Source: Saprospiraceae bacterium (lineage in GTDB: Bacteria > Bacteroidota > Bacteroidia > Chitinophagales > Saprospiraceae). Taken from it: DNA of 64,000 bases. The stretch's first letter is position 1, and every line of letters begins with the position of its first letter. The notes beneath the pieces are model-generated. The model had not been told where the DNA came from, searched no databases, and saw nothing but the letters and a program-made list of their open reading frames with translations. A program made the translations under genes and the position numbers. The DNA is taken from positions 4,772,501-4,836,500 of the forward strand of contig JAWKLJ010000001.1 in the NCBI GenBank assembly GCA_041392805.1, written 5' to 3'. Shown piece by piece: positions 34,519-43,874 of this stretch.

Positions 34519-35499
34519 CTACACCTTTCTCACCAATTCGACCCTTCGGTTCTGCTGCCTTCCTTCCTCTGTCAGGTTGTTTGATTTTGGGGAAAGAGGG
34601 CCAACGCCTTTGCCTTCGAGGCGATCTCTTGAGATGTTGTAGTTATTGACCAAGGCATCAGCAACAGCTTGTGCTCTTTTTTCTGCCAGGCTGAGGTTGT
34701 AGCTCAAAGAACCCTTCATATCGGTATGGCCGACAATATAGAGGTTTACATCTGCGTGTTGTTTTAGGTAATCGGCGATGGCTTTTAATTCCGGTTCGGA
34801 GGAGGCTTGGATTGTTGCCTTATCAAAATCGAAGTAAATACCATAAAGGGCAACTACGCCTTTTTGGTCAATTTCACGGGCAATATAATCGGCATCAACA
34901 CTTATTTTATGATCTTCAAGTGGGGCTTCTTCCACGATATCAACCAATGCCACTACTTCCTCTGAAGTATGTTGGTATACGGCGATGGCAACATAAACAT
35001 TACCAGTTGGTCGCTCTAATTTAGCCGCGATATAGCCTTTGCCGCCAGCCGAAGCAGTACCGTGGAATAACATGACATTGCTATTTGTCGGCACGGGATT
35101 TTTGCTGTAGGCCGTTGCGATCCAAGTGCCGCCGCCAACCTCTTTGGAAACATTGGCCTGGGGGAAAAAACCCTGGGCTAAGGATTCGAAACCGGCACGG
35201 TTGATGGCATTGCGATAGTTTTGGTAAACCTCACTCATCGTCACGGTACCTTTGTGCTTATAGTAAATGCGGGTCACCTTTCCCTCCAAATCAATCCATT
35301 TGTCAATCGCCCGATAGCCAAAGTATTTACCAACGGCGAGATGGTAAGAAGAAAAGGCCTCTTCTTGACACCAGGAGATGTTAAATCCTGGATAACGGGT
35401 GATAAGCGGGTGGTCTTCGCATCCCTGTTTATCGGACTGTGCCCATCCATTGATGGTGAAAAGGCATAAGACTAAGCAGCAGGATAATAATTTGTTCAT
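34519..35499 (-). CDS. OmpA-family outer-membrane/peptidoglycan-binding protein
   Basis: A 326-residue protein with a signal peptide (to Ala20). The N-terminal 200 residues are a DUF4892-like or other domain. The C-terminal OmpA domain is clear: IYFDFDKATIQASSEPELKA, YIVGHTDMKGSLSYNLSLAE, and RDRLEGKGVGPLSPKSN, with the Asp/Arg residues that bind diaminopimelate. It anchors the outer membrane to peptidoglycan. A -7-like TATTTTTG lies 32-39 bp upstream of its start on the minus strand. Confidence 0.9.
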   Translation of the reverse strand: MNKLLSCCLVLCLFTINGWAQSDKQGCEDHPLITRYPGFNISWCQEEAFSSYHLAVGKYFGYRAIDKWIDLEGKVTRIYYKHKGTVTMSEVYQNYRNAINRAGFESLAQGFFPQANVSKEVGGGTWIATAYSKNPVPTNSNVMLFHGTASAGGKGYIAAKLERPTGNVYVAIAVYQHTSEEVVALVDIVEEAPLEDHKISVDADYIAREIDQKGVVALYGIYFDFDKATIQASSEPELKAIADYLKQHADVNLYIVGHTDMKGSLSYNLSLAEKRAQAVADALVNNYNISRDRLEGKGVGPLSPKSNNLTEEGRQQNRRVELVRKV

Positions 35500-35530
35500 C
35501 GGTTTATGTTTGTTCTCTGTAAAGCATATT

Positions 35531-35538
35531 CAAAAATA
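35531..35538 (-). promoter_or_regulatory. -7 box of the ompA-like gene
   Basis: On the minus strand TATTTTTG matches TAnnTTTG, about 32 bp before the start codon at 35499. No well-spaced TTG box stands out upstream, so this is a weak call. Confidence 0.4.
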
Positions 35539-35679
35539 GTAGCAGCAAAACCAGATTTAAAACCAATTTTTATTTGTTTTTAATTTTTCAAATGTGTTTT
35601 TTGGATTTTAATTTGTTTATTATCAATTAATAAGCTCATTTGTTTTTAACTTTTCAAAATATTTGCTGATACTGTTTTT

Positions 35680-37194
35680 ATGAAATCTAATTGGCTCTTT
35701 CAACTCATCAAAACCCTAAGTAAGGCAGAAAAGCGTCACTTCAAGCTATATCTTGGGCCATATGACAAAAAAGGAGAAAGCTTTTATATGCGGCTTTTCA
35801 ATCGTTTTAGTAAAGCGGAAAAGTATGATGAAAAGGCCCTGATGGCATCCTTCCCAAGCCAGCAGCGGGCTGTGCTGAAAAACCAGTTGTTTCACAAAGT
35901 CTTGGGGAGTCTGATCAAGCAGCATGAGGGCAATACTGCTTATGGAGAAGTTCAATTATTGATTCAGAAAAGTGATGTGTTATACCAACGTAAATTGTTT
36001 AAAGCAGCTGATCAATTACTCAAAAAGGCGGCACAAAAGGCAGAAGAATTAGAGCTTTTCGAAACCTTGATGACCATTTACCAAAGATGGAAGCGCCTGT
36101 ATATTTTTGTTCTAGGGGTAGAAGAACGTGCTTTTCATATCCAGCGATTTTGGGAACTAGAGCAAAAAGTATTGTCTCAATTGGCCAATTTGCGTGAAAT
36201 GGAATGGGCTTCTATGCAGGTGTTTGATTGGTATTATCGCCATCATTATGCCAAAACAGCCGAAGAAAAAAAACACTACGATCAATTGATGCAGCATCCC
36301 TTATTGCAGCATATTGACCAATCTTTATCCTTTAGTGCCAAGGTTATATTTCTTAATACCCTTGGACTGTACAACGACTGTATTGGTGAAAAAAAAGCGT
36401 GTATTGATTTTAGGAAACAATTGGTGCAATTGTATCAGGAATATCCACATTGGATCAAAGAAAGGGCTACGCAGTACCTCGCTGCTTCCAATAATTGGAT
36501 TTTGGGACTGATTCATTTAGAAGCCTATTCACAAGCCAATGAAGCCTTGGAACAAATTCATACCTTTCCTACCCGGCTACAGCGACCTTTTAAGGGAGAG
36601 GAAGAGGTGATGTGGTTTAGACTCTATCATTCCCTCAGCTTGGAGGTAAGTATCCGAACGGGTAATTTCCGAAAGGCACAAGCGAATATTCCTGAAATAG
36701 AAAAAGCGTTTGTAAGATTGGGTAATAAGTTGAATGAGGCCTTCAAATTGCCTTTTTATTATTTTTTTGCTTATACTCAATTTGCCCTATGCCAGTACAA
36801 AGAAGCATTGGATTGGCTAGCACCGCTTGTTCACAAAGACGACCCCAGTTTCCGGTCGGAGCTGTTTCGTTTTGGGCGGCTGCTATACCTCGTCATCCAT
36901 TATGAGCTCGGAAACTTTGAGTTACTCCCTTCGATTACGCGATCTACACAGCGATATTTAAAGAAGTCAGGGAAGATTTCTCCCTATGAAAAAATACTCC
37001 TCGATTTTTTTAACAAAACCCCCTATACCGATTCGAAAACGGCTTTTCAAACCTTATTGGCAGGCTTAGATCCCTTATTTGAGCGCCCCACACCAACAGG
37101 GGTGCTGCATCATTTTCACTTTCTGAGTTGGTGTAAGGGGCATATTGAGGGGCAAAATTTCGAATTCGCCTTCCATACTTATTTGTCTCGATAG
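35680..37194 (+). CDS. Large helical protein of unknown function, TPR-like
   Basis: A 504-residue protein made almost wholly of amphipathic helices with no signal peptide. Helical pairs such as LFKAADQLLKKAAQKAEELE, YLAASNNWILGLIHLEAYSQ and FRKAQANIPEIEKAFVRLGN look like degenerate TPR repeats. The N-terminus (LIKTLSKAEKRHFKLYL) is a pattern I associate with uncharacterised Bacteroidota proteins. It probably is a cytoplasmic scaffold. No neighbours share its strand closely. Confidence 0.75.
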   Translation: MKSNWLFQLIKTLSKAEKRHFKLYLGPYDKKGESFYMRLFNRFSKAEKYDEKALMASFPSQQRAVLKNQLFHKVLGSLIKQHEGNTAYGEVQLLIQKSDVLYQRKLFKAADQLLKKAAQKAEELELFETLMTIYQRWKRLYIFVLGVEERAFHIQRFWELEQKVLSQLANLREMEWASMQVFDWYYRHHYAKTAEEKKHYDQLMQHPLLQHIDQSLSFSAKVIFLNTLGLYNDCIGEKKACIDFRKQLVQLYQEYPHWIKERATQYLAASNNWILGLIHLEAYSQANEALEQIHTFPTRLQRPFKGEEEVMWFRLYHSLSLEVSIRTGNFRKAQANIPEIEKAFVRLGNKLNEAFKLPFYYFFAYTQFALCQYKEALDWLAPLVHKDDPSFRSELFRFGRLLYLVIHYELGNFELLPSITRSTQRYLKKSGKISPYEKILLDFFNKTPYTDSKTAFQTLLAGLDPLFERPTPTGVLHHFHFLSWCKGHIEGQNFEFAFHTYLSR

Positions 37195-37273
37195 ACGGTA
37201 AAACAGCGGAATACAGCTGCCAATGTGAAGCCTTTTCTCCTATAATGCCACGTCCCAGAAAAAGCATTTGGCA

Positions 37274-38455
37274 CTATTTTTTGGACATCAACAGGTTTTC
37301 ATACCAATACAGCCCACTTCTTCCTGGCAGCACCAAGTCGAGGTCGCCATCGCCATCGAGGTCGGCCGCCTTAGGGTCGAGGCCGATGCCAGCAGGGCCA
37401 TTTTCTTGGATGGTGTGACGTTGGAATTTTCGGGTGGCCTTATCAAATTCGTAGCGATAAATAACGAGGGGATCTGTTGCGCCAGGGTCTTTCCCTTCAT
37501 GGGCCCAAAATCGTTTTCCATCTACAAATTCCTTTACACCATTATTGTCCAAATCGACCCAAAGCGGGCTATGCCCTTGTGACCAGGTACTATCTACCAG
37601 GTGCTTATGCCAGCTGCGTTGGCCATTCTCCAGCACTTGTTCCTCCCAATACACGCCGTAATCATGTCCGATAGCATAAACCAAATCATTGTCCCCATCT
37701 TCATCGACATCGGCTACAACAATAGGCATAGAGGTACGTCCTAAATCGAATTCGGCTCGCCAGATCCACTGGCCATTTCGGGGGTCGGCAGGTGCTTCAG
37801 CCCAACCTTTGGTGCCAATGAAGTCGCCTCGGCCATCGCCATTTATATCGCCAAATCCGCTACCATGCCCGCCTCCTTCGGGGGCTATTTCATGGCGTGC
37901 CCACTGTGGTTCGCCCGCTTTGGTTTCGGGCAGCAACTCGTACCAGGCGGCAAATTCCCAGCCGCTGGGTAAGATGTCCATTTGGCCATCACCATCAACA
38001 TCATGCAATCGGCCGGTTTCCATACGCCCTGGTTCGTCTACCATGTGTTTCTTCCATTCACCAAGGCCAGGCCCTGGGTGCTCTAGCCAATAAATAGAAC
38101 TACTGCGGAAATTAACATGAATGATATCCAACCAGCCATCTTTATTGACATCCATTTCCAGATGGGAATAGCCATCGGGGCGGCCATTGATGACTTCTAC
38201 TTCGGTAACAAAATGTTGTTTCCAATCAGGCGCTTCATACCAAAAGCCACCGCTGACGATGTCCAGGTCGCCATCATGGTCCACATCCATTACTGCAGAA
38301 GAACTATAGAAGGATTCCTTATTTACCTCGTGCAGGCGAAATTGGAGCTCCGCTGGAGCTGTTATCGCAGTGGGCGGGGCAGTCGTTGTTGACTGGCATC
38401 CCCAAGTTGTTAGTAATAGGAAAAAGTAAAACTGGTAAGCTTTGTTAGGTTTCAT
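37274..38455 (-). CDS. FG-GAP/VCBS repeat lipoprotein
   Basis: A 393-residue protein with lipobox TWGC (Cys20). It carries repeated Asp-rich calcium-binding loops of the FG-GAP/VCBS beta-propeller: MDVDHDGDLDIVSGGFWYEA, LEMDVNKDGWLDIIHVN, DINGDGRGDFIG, VADVDEDGDNDLVYA and AADLDGDGDLDLVLPG. The usual number of blades is seven. These are exported to the outer membrane and may act in carbohydrate binding or with sulfatase-rich loci. First of three consecutive minus-strand secreted genes. Confidence 0.87.
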   Translation of the reverse strand: MKPNKAYQFYFFLLLTTWGCQSTTTAPPTAITAPAELQFRLHEVNKESFYSSSAVMDVDHDGDLDIVSGGFWYEAPDWKQHFVTEVEVINGRPDGYSHLEMDVNKDGWLDIIHVNFRSSSIYWLEHPGPGLGEWKKHMVDEPGRMETGRLHDVDGDGQMDILPSGWEFAAWYELLPETKAGEPQWARHEIAPEGGGHGSGFGDINGDGRGDFIGTKGWAEAPADPRNGQWIWRAEFDLGRTSMPIVVADVDEDGDNDLVYAIGHDYGVYWEEQVLENGQRSWHKHLVDSTWSQGHSPLWVDLDNNGVKEFVDGKRFWAHEGKDPGATDPLVIYRYEFDKATRKFQRHTIQENGPAGIGLDPKAADLDGDGDLDLVLPGRSGLYWYENLLMSKK

Positions 38456-38526
38456 TTTCGTTTTGATTGATATTTAATACACCCAGTATTTCTTTTGACG
38501 CTTTTGGAAATCCTCGGTTTTCCAGG

Positions 38527-38618
38527 TTAAAAGTTGGAAGTTGGAAGTCGGAAGTTGGAAGTTGGAAAATTGCGCTCCTGAGTGACTTTCCGACTTCCGA
38601 CTTCCGACTTCAAAACAG
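38527..38618. repeat. Heptamer-repeat hairpin downstream of the type-B esterase
   Basis: Tandem GGAAGTT/GGAAGTC heptamers (38533-38568) are followed after a short spacer by the inverse (TTCCGACTTCCGACTTCC). The unit, including GGAAAATTG and GCTCCTGAG in the loop and AAAACAGTGAATGTC after it, recurs at 47195-47285. Both copies sit just beyond the 3' end of a minus-strand gene. Confidence 0.7.
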
Positions 38619-38641
38619 TGAATGTCATAAGTCCAAATTTC

Positions 38642-40273
38642 TTATTGTTCCGTATAAAATTTCTCCAAAAAGCGGTAACGTTCCAGCGTTTGATCAGGTT
38701 GGAGTTGGGTAGCTACACCAATATGCATTACCTGAGGGTATTTGCTTTTATTGATGGCCGGCCATTTCGGCAAGCCCAAGCCATTGGGGTCACCTGTTTT
38801 AACAAAATTGAGGTAATAGCCTTGTAGGATACTAGATACTTTGTAGTCATCAGCGGTCCAGTCATAGACTTTATTGGTCGGTAAATTGCCCATCGCATAT
38901 TCGATTTCAGCCGAGTGAACGGCCCCTTTAGGAATTGAAGGTTTTCGTTGCTCAGCTGCTTTAGCGTCGGCGGCGATAACGCCTCCTGCCAATCCTGCCA
39001 CGGCATTGCCCATTTCGGCGCGCATAGCAGGCCGTGCTTTGGTGTAATAATAGCGGAAGACGGGGAGACCTGTTTTGCGGTGTGCATCGCTCCATTTCCA
39101 GGAACTATAACCCGTAAATCGGTCCCCTGCCAAGTTGGTAGCCGATTGCAAAACTTCTTCTGGGGTGGTTCCGGGGTATAATTGCAATGCTTGGGCGGCA
39201 TCTGCTCCATAAAGTGTTTTGATGGCGTTGCTATAATTTTCCGGTGTAGGTTCCTTCTCACCTAAAATGGAGCGGGGGTTACTCTCTTCAGAGTTCCAGC
39301 CGATGAGTAGCGGAATCCTGGCCTGTTTACCCGTTGAAAAGAGCTCCAATGGCGATTTAGGGAAAAAATAGCCATCGACGGTTGCTGAAAAATGGGTGAG
39401 TCCAACCTTGCTGGTCGCTTCCAGTAGTGTTTCTGCGGGGATAGCCCGAAGGTCAGCCAGTGATTTGGCGTCAAGCATTTTAGCGAAGTCCACTCCTTTT
39501 TGCTCTTCATCTTTCAATTGGCGTGCACCCAGCGTTCCCAGTAAGGAGCCACTGGAGCCGATGGCCCGTGCCATTAGTTTTTTTGATAAGGGAGAAACCA
39601 TTTGAGCACTGACCGAGACAGAGCCTGCTGACTCTCCTGCAATGGTCACCTTGCTCGGGTCACCTCCAAAAGCTGCGATGTTTTCTTTGACCCACAAAAG
39701 GGCTGCATATTGATCCAAAAAGCCATAGTTGCCCGATGCTTTGTAGTCCGCTTCCTGGCTCAACTCGGGATGGGCAAAAAAACCAAAAATATTTAGCCGA
39801 TAGTTGACGGTTATGGAAATAATACCATTTCTGGCCATGCTTTCTCCCCAATAACGCGGTTCGGAACCGTCTCCCGTAAATAAGCCACCGCCATAGAAAT
39901 AAACGAGCACGGGTAAGGCCTCATCTCCTTTTTCAGCAGGTGTCCAAATATTCAAATAAAGACAATCTTCACTCATACCATCAGAATGAAAATTCATATC
40001 GCCAAAAATAGGTCGTTGCATAGCGCGCGGGCCAAATTTATCTGCCTTTCGGACCCCCTCCCAATCTTCTGCTGGCTGAGGAGCTCTCCAGCGGAGGTTG
40101 CCTACGGGTGGCTTGGCAAAAGGAACACCTTTGAAGACGCGAATGCCCGCATCGTAGGTGCCTTCGAGCAAACCATTGGCGGTTTTGACCAAAGGAGGAG
40201 TGTCGACATTACCTAATTGAGAAAAAGCCATAAGGGGCAGGATTAAAGCGATGAGGATGCTTGCGATTTTCAT
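38642..40273 (-). CDS. Type-B carboxylesterase
   Basis: A 543-residue secreted alpha/beta hydrolase (signal peptide to Gln19). The family signature is TIAGESAGSVSVSA with the Ser nucleophile; the oxyanion GGG lies in VYFYGGGLFTGDG, the acid in NSEESNPRS, and the His in GAVHSAEIEYAMG. Members hydrolyse carboxylic esters such as acetylated or feruloylated sugars. It lies between a FG-GAP protein and another esterase on the same strand. Confidence 0.92.
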   Translation of the reverse strand: MKIASILIALILPLMAFSQLGNVDTPPLVKTANGLLEGTYDAGIRVFKGVPFAKPPVGNLRWRAPQPAEDWEGVRKADKFGPRAMQRPIFGDMNFHSDGMSEDCLYLNIWTPAEKGDEALPVLVYFYGGGLFTGDGSEPRYWGESMARNGIISITVNYRLNIFGFFAHPELSQEADYKASGNYGFLDQYAALLWVKENIAAFGGDPSKVTIAGESAGSVSVSAQMVSPLSKKLMARAIGSSGSLLGTLGARQLKDEEQKGVDFAKMLDAKSLADLRAIPAETLLEATSKVGLTHFSATVDGYFFPKSPLELFSTGKQARIPLLIGWNSEESNPRSILGEKEPTPENYSNAIKTLYGADAAQALQLYPGTTPEEVLQSATNLAGDRFTGYSSWKWSDAHRKTGLPVFRYYYTKARPAMRAEMGNAVAGLAGGVIAADAKAAEQRKPSIPKGAVHSAEIEYAMGNLPTNKVYDWTADDYKVSSILQGYYLNFVKTGDPNGLGLPKWPAINKSKYPQVMHIGVATQLQPDQTLERYRFLEKFYTEQ

Positions 40274-40301
40274 GATTGGTTATTTATTGATCTATATTTC
40301 A

Positions 40302-41084
40302 TTATCGTTTCTTGCTGAACAACCAGGGCAGTAAATCGGGCTCTACATAAGCTTTTTCCCAGCTATTGTGGTTGACGTTGGGATATTCAGTATATTTTAC
40401 CTCGGCTTTGAGCGATTGCAGTTTGGCATACATTGCCCTGGAATTGTCTACCCGAACGACTCCATCTACATCGCCATGAAAGAGCCAAAATGGAAGTTTG
40501 GCATGCTTTTTCTTATAGGCTTCCACATCGGCGCCACCACAAACGGCAATCGCTGCTGCAAATAACTTAGGGAAGCGGTAGACGGCTTCAAAAGTCCCCA
40601 TTCCGCCCATAGAGAGGCCGGTGATATAGACACGTTTTTTATCCACCCCTTCTTGCTTGATGATGGTTTTGGTCAATTGAATGGCTAAATCCAGGCCAGT
40701 TGTGATCGGATAGGAATAATTAAAATCGAAATCAATCGGATAGCTGGTTCGTTCAAATTTAGTGGAAGCCCAATAGCTGTCGGCGGGGCACTGAGGGGCG
40801 ATGACAATGCAAGGAAACTTGGTGCGGTTTTCTGCCGTTAAAAAAGTTGCCACACCATGTGTCAGTTGTTTTTCGTTGTCATCTCCTCGCTCTCCGCCAC
40901 CGTGGAGGAAAAGTACTAGCGGGTAGGCTTGGGAAGGGTCGTAATTTTCTGGATAAAGGATGCGGTAAGGGAGTTGCGCGCCATCTTTACCGATGAATGT
41001 TTTTTTTTGGAAGGAAGAGAAATCCTGCGCATAGGTTTGTGTACAAATGCAAAGGAGAAGCGTAAAGGTGAAAAGCCTTGTCAT
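40302..41084 (-). CDS. Secreted alpha/beta-hydrolase (esterase D/prolyl-oligopeptidase-like)
   Basis: A 260-residue protein with a signal peptide (to Ala19). It has LVLFLHGGGERGDDNEKQL with the oxyanion region, the nucleophile elbow GLSMGGMGTFEA and a C-terminal His in YPNVNHNSWEKAY. This matches the predicted-peptidase/feruloyl-esterase-like group (COG4099-type). It probably deesterifies sugars in the periplasm. It directly precedes the type-B esterase on the same strand with 28 bp between them. Confidence 0.9.
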   Translation of the reverse strand: MTRLFTFTLLLCICTQTYAQDFSSFQKKTFIGKDGAQLPYRILYPENYDPSQAYPLVLFLHGGGERGDDNEKQLTHGVATFLTAENRTKFPCIVIAPQCPADSYWASTKFERTSYPIDFDFNYSYPITTGLDLAIQLTKTIIKQEGVDKKRVYITGLSMGGMGTFEAVYRFPKLFAAAIAVCGGADVEAYKKKHAKLPFWLFHGDVDGVVRVDNSRAMYAKLQSLKAEVKYTEYPNVNHNSWEKAYVEPDLLPWLFSKKR

Positions 41085-41133
41085 GTTGGATTGTCATTTT
41101 GTTCATGGTAAAATTAAGCATCCCTTTTAGATT

Positions 41134-41613
41134 TCAAAACTTCTTGAGCATAGTAATAGCTGTCCCCTCTTCCTTTATCAACTCAAAGCCTAATTTTCGA
41201 TAAAGCTGTAGCGCCACGGTATTTCTTTGATCTACGCTTAAGCTGAGGCCCGGATAACCTTCATGGAATAAGGAAGTTAATAAGGTATGCATTAGTTGGG
41301 TGCCAATTCCTTGGCCCCGGTAGGCTGCTAAGAGGGCAATGTTCAGCTCTGGTGTTTCATCGTTGACAAAACCGTAGCCTTCATTTGGACGACGATGAAG
41401 GCGAGACCAGGTAGCACCTATATACTTTTCTCCCACTTTAGCCAGAAATCCGACATCTCCTTTTTTGCCCCATCCCTGGTGGTATTTCAGGATGTCAGCA
41501 CGATCTATAATAGAATGAGGAAAGGGCGCTGTTCCTTCAGGGACAAAAAAGGCCAGGTAAAGCATCTTCCTGATAAAAGCGTTATGTTCGTTGGTTATGG
41601 GAATGATTTCCAT
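41134..41613 (-). CDS. GNAT-family N-acetyltransferase
   Basis: A 159-residue protein with the GNAT core: ELNIALLAAYRGQGIGTQLM (acetyl-CoA-binding R-G-x-G-I-G) and VALQLYRKLGFELIKEEGTA at the C-terminus. The acceptor is unknown. Cytoplasmic, single gene. Confidence 0.88.
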   Translation of the reverse strand: MEIIPITNEHNAFIRKMLYLAFFVPEGTAPFPHSIIDRADILKYHQGWGKKGDVGFLAKVGEKYIGATWSRLHRRPNEGYGFVNDETPELNIALLAAYRGQGIGTQLMHTLLTSLFHEGYPGLSLSVDQRNTVALQLYRKLGFELIKEEGTAITMLKKF

Positions 41614-41744
41614 TTGTTCATCTCATTTAGATCATTGCTTGTCGCCATCCACCGCCATAATAGTTCGATTTATCTTCGACATCCCGGCAAGTGGCAGATG
41701 AAAAATGCCTACAACGGCGGTGATTAGGGATGAAATCTGGGGTA

Positions 41745-42461
41745 TTAAAGATGCTTTACCCGTGATTCAAACCTCCTATATATTTGCTCATTATCTGTTT
41801 CATCAATATTTTGGCTTTGAAAAACGGGAACATCTATCCCTGCTGCCGCATTTATTTTTACCGCTTCTGTCGATAAAATATTGACAATCATCATACCTAA
41901 TAGGGAAGAGGCTGGGCCTATTAATTTTTCGCCACTCGTAATGACCCCGTCACCTGATGGCACACAATTGTCGATCACCAAATCTGCCAACTGGTAGAGT
42001 TTTTGGTTGGAGGAATGCCTCGAATCGTATTTTTTTGATTGCTCCAAGGAGGTGATGGCTATCACTTTTAGCCCTTCTGCTTTCGCTTTCAGGGCCATTT
42101 CTATCGGCATGGCATTTCTGCCGGAATTGGAAACGATGATGATGAGGTCTGACGATTGGAAGTTGTACTTTTTCCAAAGGATATCAGCCAGGCCGCTGAC
42201 CTGTTCTATTTCTGCTGACCTTCTGGTACCGCTTGCTAAAAGAACCAAATCATCTAAAATACAATTTACATTGGCAATACTGGCAGCCCTGGCGAACAAC
42301 TCCATTCCTACCATTTGAGAATGGCCCGTCCCGAAGGTATGGATAATGCCGTCCTGGCGGATGACCTCCGCAACCAATTGGGCTCCGCGCAACAATGGCT
42401 CCTTTTGTCCCAGGGCTAGTTTGTCAAAGAGGGCTTTAATTTTTTCTAGATAATCAAACAT
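41745..42461 (-). CDS. SIS-domain sugar-phosphate isomerase/binding protein
   Basis: A 238-residue SIS protein of the UPF0309-like type: IHTFGTGHSQMVGMELFARA, LVLLASGTRRSAEIEQVSG and IIIVSNSGRNAMPIEMALKA bracket the sugar-phosphate site. Members bind or isomerise phosphosugars such as N-acetylglucosamine- or mannose-phosphates. It has no signal peptide. It is separate from the ROK/SIS fusion protein at 17112. Confidence 0.85.
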   Translation of the reverse strand: MFDYLEKIKALFDKLALGQKEPLLRGAQLVAEVIRQDGIIHTFGTGHSQMVGMELFARAASIANVNCILDDLVLLASGTRRSAEIEQVSGLADILWKKYNFQSSDLIIIVSNSGRNAMPIEMALKAKAEGLKVIAITSLEQSKKYDSRHSSNQKLYQLADLVIDNCVPSGDGVITSGEKLIGPASSLLGMMIVNILSTEAVKINAAAGIDVPVFQSQNIDETDNEQIYRRFESRVKHL

Positions 42462-42665
42462 TATTTGTAAATATTTTTTAGCAGTGCTTTTACTTGTGGT
42501 AGAATAGGGTTTTCATAATGGTCTGTTAAAAAGGAGAGCTTCGAGTGTATCATTCACAAAGATCATATCTTTTGGTCAAATAAATAGCCAAATCATCCGA
42601 AATCATGGCTTCCTCCTGAAACGCCAAAGGTCGACTATCCGATGGATTATCCTTTCGGCCATGCG

Positions 42666-43748
42666 CTACAATTCCTCGTGTGAATTATCGCAAAACGGAC
42701 CACTTCCAGTTCGTTTACAATTACAAAGCCGCATTGGTCTTGCTTTTTTTACTTCAAAAAATAAGGGTTTGAACTTGGTGCCATGATGGGAGCCATCGCA
42801 GAAGGGTTGGTTTTGGCTGTGACCACACCGGCACCAGAGGTAGTTGCCGGCTTCAAGATGAATCTCAGTGGGCTCCATCACCCGCGTATCCTGTTTTTTG
42901 AAACCTTTGGCGATCTCACTCTGAGGCTTATCGGAGGTGACAAGGGGGTATAAATAGGCGGCGGTCCATTTGTCTTTGGGGTCATTGACGAGGCCTAGTT
43001 CTTCAGGGAATTGTCGGGTGAATTTGGCGGTGCCAAACAATTGATCCCATAAGGAAAACATATTGCCATAATTGCCGTTGGGATCGCTGATGCCATCTTT
43101 CATGGACTTGCCGTGGTGGGCAAAATGAAAGGCAGGGGTAATAATGATCCTTTCGACCAAAGTGGTAACCGGATGGAGCCATTTGTATTTGTAGAGGAAA
43201 CGATCCCATTTGGTTGGGCTATGAGAACCAATGATGACTAATTGTTTTAAAATCAATCCCAGCGCCACCGCTGTTGCACCACCGAGAAAAGTAACGATTC
43301 CGATCCACCAGATATTAGGCATCAACACATAATAAAGGGCGGCATTGCGATAGGAAACAAAAAAGCCCATTTCTTCGGCTTGATGATGCGGGCGGTGCAA
43401 TTTCCATAGCCACTCATGCTCATGCGCAGAACGATGGTACCAATATTGCAAAACATCGTCAATGAGTAAAAAGAAAGGTAACATCAGCCACAGGCTCCAA
43501 TCACCAAACAGATTGAAATAGCCAGGGAAAATCACTTTTCCTAAAGCTAAAACGGCAACCACAATGGCTGGCTTAATCAAAACAGATAAGACAAAAAAAC
43601 TACCAATTTCCTGTATCCAGTCTCCACGGGTACGCTTGGAGCGATGTAAATACCCCGCCATTACCTCCAACAAACCAAAAAAAGCAAGAATGCCAAGGAC
43701 GAGGTAAGTGTCCAAATTTTCTATCCCAAAAAGTGTTTTTTCCATCAA
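42666..43748 (-). CDS. Sterol desaturase-like hydroxylase fused to two CDGSH iron-sulfur domains
   Basis: A 360-residue membrane protein. Residues 1-245 form a fatty-acid-hydroxylase/sterol-desaturase domain with four or five membrane helices and the histidine clusters HRSAH (105-109), HRPHH (118-122) and HFAHH (208-212) that bind a di-iron centre. Residues 300-360 carry two CDGSH 2Fe-2S motifs: CRCGHSQNQPFCDGSH (Cys306, 308, 317, His321) and CNCKRTGSGPFCDNSH (Cys342, 344, 353, His357). The fusion places an electron-transfer centre next to a di-iron hydroxylase, presumably supplying electrons. The substrate could be a lipid, carotenoid or sterol-like compound. Confidence 0.9.
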   Translation of the reverse strand: MMEKTLFGIENLDTYLVLGILAFFGLLEVMAGYLHRSKRTRGDWIQEIGSFFVLSVLIKPAIVVAVLALGKVIFPGYFNLFGDWSLWLMLPFFLLIDDVLQYWYHRSAHEHEWLWKLHRPHHQAEEMGFFVSYRNAALYYVLMPNIWWIGIVTFLGGATAVALGLILKQLVIIGSHSPTKWDRFLYKYKWLHPVTTLVERIIITPAFHFAHHGKSMKDGISDPNGNYGNMFSLWDQLFGTAKFTRQFPEELGLVNDPKDKWTAAYLYPLVTSDKPQSEIAKGFKKQDTRVMEPTEIHLEAGNYLWCRCGHSQNQPFCDGSHHGTKFKPLFFEVKKARPMRLCNCKRTGSGPFCDNSHEEL

Positions 43749-43767
43749 TTATTTTTTTGATATATGG

Positions 43768-43874
43768 TTCTTTGACAAATCTCGTGATCTAAAGGCCATC
43801 ATAAAAAGAAAGCAACACTTCCTTTGGTCGTTTTTGCTTTCTTTTTATGATGCCCCACGAGATTTGTCAAAGAA
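43768..43874. repeat. 107-bp near-perfect intergenic palindrome
   Basis: The outer arms TTCTTTGACAAATCTCGTG / CACGAGATTTGTCAAAGAA are perfect (19 bp); a second arm pair, CATCATAAAAAGAAAGCAA and TTGCTTTCTTTTTATGATG, is nearly perfect. The loop is TC-rich. Direct GG flanks the arms. No gene is inside. It may be a small mobile palindrome, or an RNA hairpin with a bidirectional terminator role. Confidence 0.8.

Noticed and set aside
34178..34642. Plus-strand frame with a proline-rich stretch
   Set aside because: It crosses the tandem AATTAAAATCA repeat and C-rich DNA and overlaps the OmpA gene; low complexity rather than a gene.
37689..38093. Plus-strand Ser/Pro-rich frame
   Set aside because: Antisense to the FG-GAP calcium-loop repeats, which give Ser/Pro-rich reverse readings.
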